This document shows, one piece after another, positions 19,401 to 21,534 of a DNA stretch of 21,534 bases. The DNA is taken from contig BBXU01001978.1 in assembly GCA_001598975.1 (NCBI GenBank), positions 1 to 21,534 on the forward strand, in the 5' to 3' direction. The DNA is from Parachlorella kessleri (taxonomy: Eukaryota; Chlorophyta; Trebouxiophyceae; Chlorellales; Chlorellaceae). The first letter of the stretch is position 1, and every line of letters starts with the position of its first letter. A program made the position numbers and the translations under genes. Under the pieces are notes generated by a model, which had not been told where the DNA came from, made no database searches, and saw nothing but the letters and a program-made list of their open reading frames with translations.

Positions 19401-21459
19401 ACCCGGCTTCAACACTGCATGCAGCTCCATGCCTCAACTGTTGTAACTGCTGCTGTGTGGTGCAGGTCATAGACGAGGCGGACCGCATCCTGGAGATTGG
19501 TTTTGAGGAGGAGATGCGCCAGATCGTGAACCTGCTGCCCAAGGATCGGCAGACCATGCTCTTCTCAGCCACACAAACCACCAAGGTAGGTGCCGCACCT
19601 GTCTCCAGCACTGTGCCCTGCCTGGGCGTGCTCCTTGTCTTGCACTGGCCCTGCTGCTGTTAGCCTGCCTGACCAGTCTCTTGTCAGCCGGCCCCCCCCC
19701 CCCCTTTTCTTCTCTACCAGCCCTTTCCTTCACCAGCGGTCTCTCCAGTGCACCGTGTTCGCAGTCTTCACATTCAGTAGCACGTGGCAATGCTAGCACA
19801 CTGGTTGCCGCATGGATGACCACCTCCGCCTCCTTGTATGTGCCCTCCCCAGGTGGAGGACCTTGCGCGGCTGTCGTTCAAGCGCAAGCCGCTGTATGTG
19901 GGCATCGACGATGCCAAGGCGGTAGCCACGAGGGAGGGGCTGGAGCAGGGGTACTGCGTGGTGCCCGCGGACAAGCGCTTCCTGCTGCTGTTCACATTCC
20001 TCAAGAAGAACATGGGCAAGAAGGTGGGCGGGCGGGCAGGTGTGGCTGGAGCATGGGTTAGGGGTTCGGGTGAGGGCGTGTGTGGGTGTGGGTGGGTGGC
20101 GCCCGCGTCGGCAACTTAAAACTTTGGAAAGGAAAGAGACGTGCTTGACCGGGAGCTAGCCAGCTATTGGGGTGGCTGCCTTGTGTGGGAGCAGTGCTTC
20201 TAGGGTTCACGTGCTTAGTTTGGTGGCATCAGGGGCTGCCGGTCAGGATACCGGTTTGGCGTTGTGTTAGGCTCGCTGTACCTTACTTGATTTGGTTGGC
20301 TAGCACCAGGCACCAAAAGTTTTGTATGAGTGCACAATGCACGCTGTGGTGGTGGATTTGCAATTATGGAGCTGGCGAGTCATGTCCCCAAGGCCGCTCT
20401 GCTCATATGTGTGTGTCTCACATCCACGGCACTTGACTCCCGCCCCGGCTTGCGTCGGCCTGCCTGCAGGGACTCTCGTTTATCCGCAGGTCAATGCAAA
20501 CAACCTGCCCCTTGTGGGTGGATCTTGAACGTCGTGTAGCCTCCTCCAAAAGGCAGGGTTGGTGCCAGGGCCCTAAACTTGTAATGTCTGTCGCAGGTGA
20601 TGGTGTTCTTCAGCAGCTGCCACAGCGTCAAGTACCACTCGGACCTGCTCAACTTCATCGACATCCCCGTCAAGGCCATCCACGGCAAGCAGAAGCAGGC
20701 CAAGCGCACCACAACCTTCTTCGAGTTCTGCCAGGTGGGCTCGGTGGCGGGCTGGGGGGGTGGTATTGGGGGTGCCTAGAGGGTGTGCCGGAGTTAATGG
20801 GATGGAAGTTGTGAACTTGTTGCTGGGTGATGCCAGGCGAGGGAAAAGAACCTGCTCCACGGCCCTCAAGGCCAGGCTGGCGGGAGCACATGTCCGCCAT
20901 AGGAAATGGTTTGGACAGGGTGTGTTTGTTACTACAAAGTGGACAGCACCTGCAGGTGCGGCTGGGGTATTGTGCCAGGTTTGGCCGCTGCTGGGCCGGA
21001 GGTGCTGAGGTTCAGGAAGTGAATAACTAGTATCTGCCGTGCCTGCTGTGACATCGAATGGGATGCCTATAGTTCCCACTGGGAGAAGGTGCCAAGAATG
21101 GGCAGCATGGACGCATGAAGTGAAGTGCCAGCTGGTGCCCTGCCGTGACGTGCATCCCTGGGATACCCACGTTGGCTTGGACTCAACAATTGCCCAATAG
21201 TCCATTACCAATCGCTGACCAACTGCACATGTCGGTATGCTTGCCAATTGGTGCCCTTCTTGGCCCCAAGCCTTGTGTCCATGCAGCCACCCCACTGACT
21301 GGGTGCTCATATTCGCCTTGGCCCCTGCCTGCAGGCCGACACTGGCATCCTGCTGTGCACAGATGTGGCTGCGCGGGGCCTGGACATCCCCGCGGTCGAT
21401 TGGATCATTCAGTATGACCCGCCTGACGACCCCAAGGAGTACATACACAGAGTGGGGCG
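16454..21459 (+). CDS. HAS1: HAS1/DDX18-type DEAD-box RNA helicase (3' end off window)
   Basis: ATP-dependent RNA helicase of nucleolar 60S/40S ribosome assembly. Exons: 16454-16529, 16677-16717, 16956-17210, 17515-17653, 18013-18134, 18480-18528, 18932-19074, 19466-19585, 19853-20023, 20597-20734, 21335-21459; the last ends at CG|GTGAGT and the gene continues. 459 full codons are seen. The N-terminus is lysine-rich with nuclear-localisation-like KKLKKLKK and KKKKRG and an alanine run. The helicase core follows: Q-motif region with GFSHMTEVQ (143-151), motif I AAKTGSGKT (167-175), Ia PTRELA (204-209), Ib TPGR (253-256), II DEAD (278-281), III SAT (309-311), [10 protein letters not shown] (373-380), [10 protein letters not shown] (427-435) and the start of VI (HRVG, 456-459). 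[26 protein letters not shown] and AIHGKQKQ(A)[10 protein letters not shown] are diagnostic of HAS1/DDX18 among DEAD-box proteins. The C-terminal extension lies beyond the window. ATG 16454 is the first in frame. Confidence 0.96.
16671..16683 (+). other. Triple tandem splice acceptor of HAS1 exon 2
   Basis: The acceptor reads CTAGCAGCAG, giving three AG sites (ending at 16676, 16679 and 16682) spaced three bases apart. With the phase 1 donor of exon 1, all three keep frame and differ by one alanine each (AAEGKG, AEGKG or EGKG). The first was used in the model arbitrarily. Confidence 0.75.
16868..16902 (+). repeat. Decayed copy of exon 3 start in HAS1 intron 2
   Basis: GCCAACGG, then ACTGAG, then AGCTGGGTGCGCG repeats exon 3 GCCAACGG, ACTAATGAG, AGCTGGTGCGCG (16959-16993) in order. 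The offset is 91 at the first anchor, with indels. Confidence 0.75.
17367..17391 (+). repeat. Partial copy of exon 3 sequence in HAS1 intron 3
   Basis: AGAGGGGCAAAGCAGCAGGG then GAGC resembles exon 3 AGAGGGGAGCAGCAGGGGAG then C (ending at 17160), with GCAGCAGGGGAGC exact at offset 231. CAG-rich sequence makes chance more likely here. Confidence 0.45.
18811..18883 (+). repeat. Decayed copy of the exon 7 acceptor and exon start in HAS1 intron 6
   Basis: GATAGGCATGGTGATGGGCG then GTGC at 18811 parallels ACAGGCTTGGTGATGGGCGG then CGC at the true acceptor, offset 116. AGCGAGG and then GTGGAACCTGCCTGT follow in the order of exon 7 AGCGAGG and GTGAACCTGCTGGT, with an internal deletion. Confidence 0.85.
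19247..19285 (+). repeat. Decayed copy of the exon 7 end and donor in HAS1 intron 7
   Basis: The segment starting GTTCCCAGCCTTGCCTTGTC aligns without gaps to 19053-19091 at offset 194, with 28 of 39 bases identical. The donor CTG|GTGGGTGG has become CTGGCGGGTGG. Confidence 0.75.
19708..19743 (+). repeat. Possible copy of the exon 8 end and donor in HAS1 intron 8
   Basis: CTTCTC, AGCC and CACCAGCGGT follow the order of exon 8 CTTCTC, AGCC and CACCAAGGT at the donor, but need gaps. It lies just after a 13-base C run (about 19692-19704). Confidence 0.4.
21282..21309 (+). repeat. Possible copy of the exon 11 acceptor and start in HAS1 intron 10
   Basis: GCAGCCACCCCACTGACTGG then GTGCTCA resembles the acceptor and exon start GCAGGCCGACACTGGCATCC then TGCTGTGCA, about 49 bases downstream. 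Gaps are needed. The rest of this 600-base intron (20735-21334) shows nothing I can support. Confidence 0.4.
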
Positions 21460-21534
21460 GTGAGTGAGTGTGGGTGTTGGGAAATCAATGATGGTGTTGA
21501 TGTGTGTGTATGTGGAAGGGCGTGGTGGTGGGGG

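Noticed and set aside
20573..21448. A 291-codon open stretch antisense to HAS1
   Set aside because: It lies opposite two HAS1 exons and one intron, has no recognisable motif, and its composition is that of an antisense shadow.

Overview
The window is nuclear DNA of a green alga, most likely a chlorophyte. The reasons are GC- and CAG-rich sequence, genes cut into many short exons by GT-AG introns of about 100 to 840 bases, glutamine and alanine runs in the proteins, two genes whose N-termini look like plastid transit peptides, and a candidate TGTAA polyadenylation signal of the green-algal kind. All gene models were made by hand: exons were joined where splice sites, reading phase and family sequence agree. 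There is no transcript evidence. I see no tRNA, rRNA, transposon or CRISPR array.

Layout. (1) 1-1373, minus strand: the first two coding exons of a PAP/fibrillin-like plastid protein that runs off the left edge. (2) 1374-1689: a 316-base divergent promoter. (3) 1690-10737, plus strand: a complete MCM4 replicative helicase gene with 20 exons, 905 residues and one GC-AG intron. (4) 10738-11863: convergent 3' flank between MCM4 and PSAT. (5) 11864-16128, minus strand: a complete plastid-type phosphoserine aminotransferase gene with 10 exons and 407 residues. (6) 16129-16453: a 325-base divergent promoter. (7) 16454 to the right edge, plus strand: a HAS1/DDX18-type DEAD-box RNA helicase, with 11 exons and 459 residues seen before the gene leaves the window.

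The four genes serve unrelated housekeeping jobs: plastid lipid bodies, DNA replication licensing, serine synthesis and ribosome assembly. Their arrangement as divergent-convergent-divergent pairs suggests two shared bidirectional promoters, not a pathway cluster.

The most unusual signal lies in the introns. Many contain a decayed copy of the exon edge next to them, either the exon end plus donor, or the acceptor plus exon start. Most copies lie 45 to 195 bases from the functional site. The clearest are in MCM4 introns 4, 9, 14, 15 and 17, PSAT intron 8 and HAS1 introns 2, 6 and 7. In all of them the outermost splice site fits the protein and the inner copy has drifted. This looks like repeated local duplication of splice junctions as a way introns grow. 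It has to be tested against shuffled sequence, because CAG-rich DNA gives chance matches.
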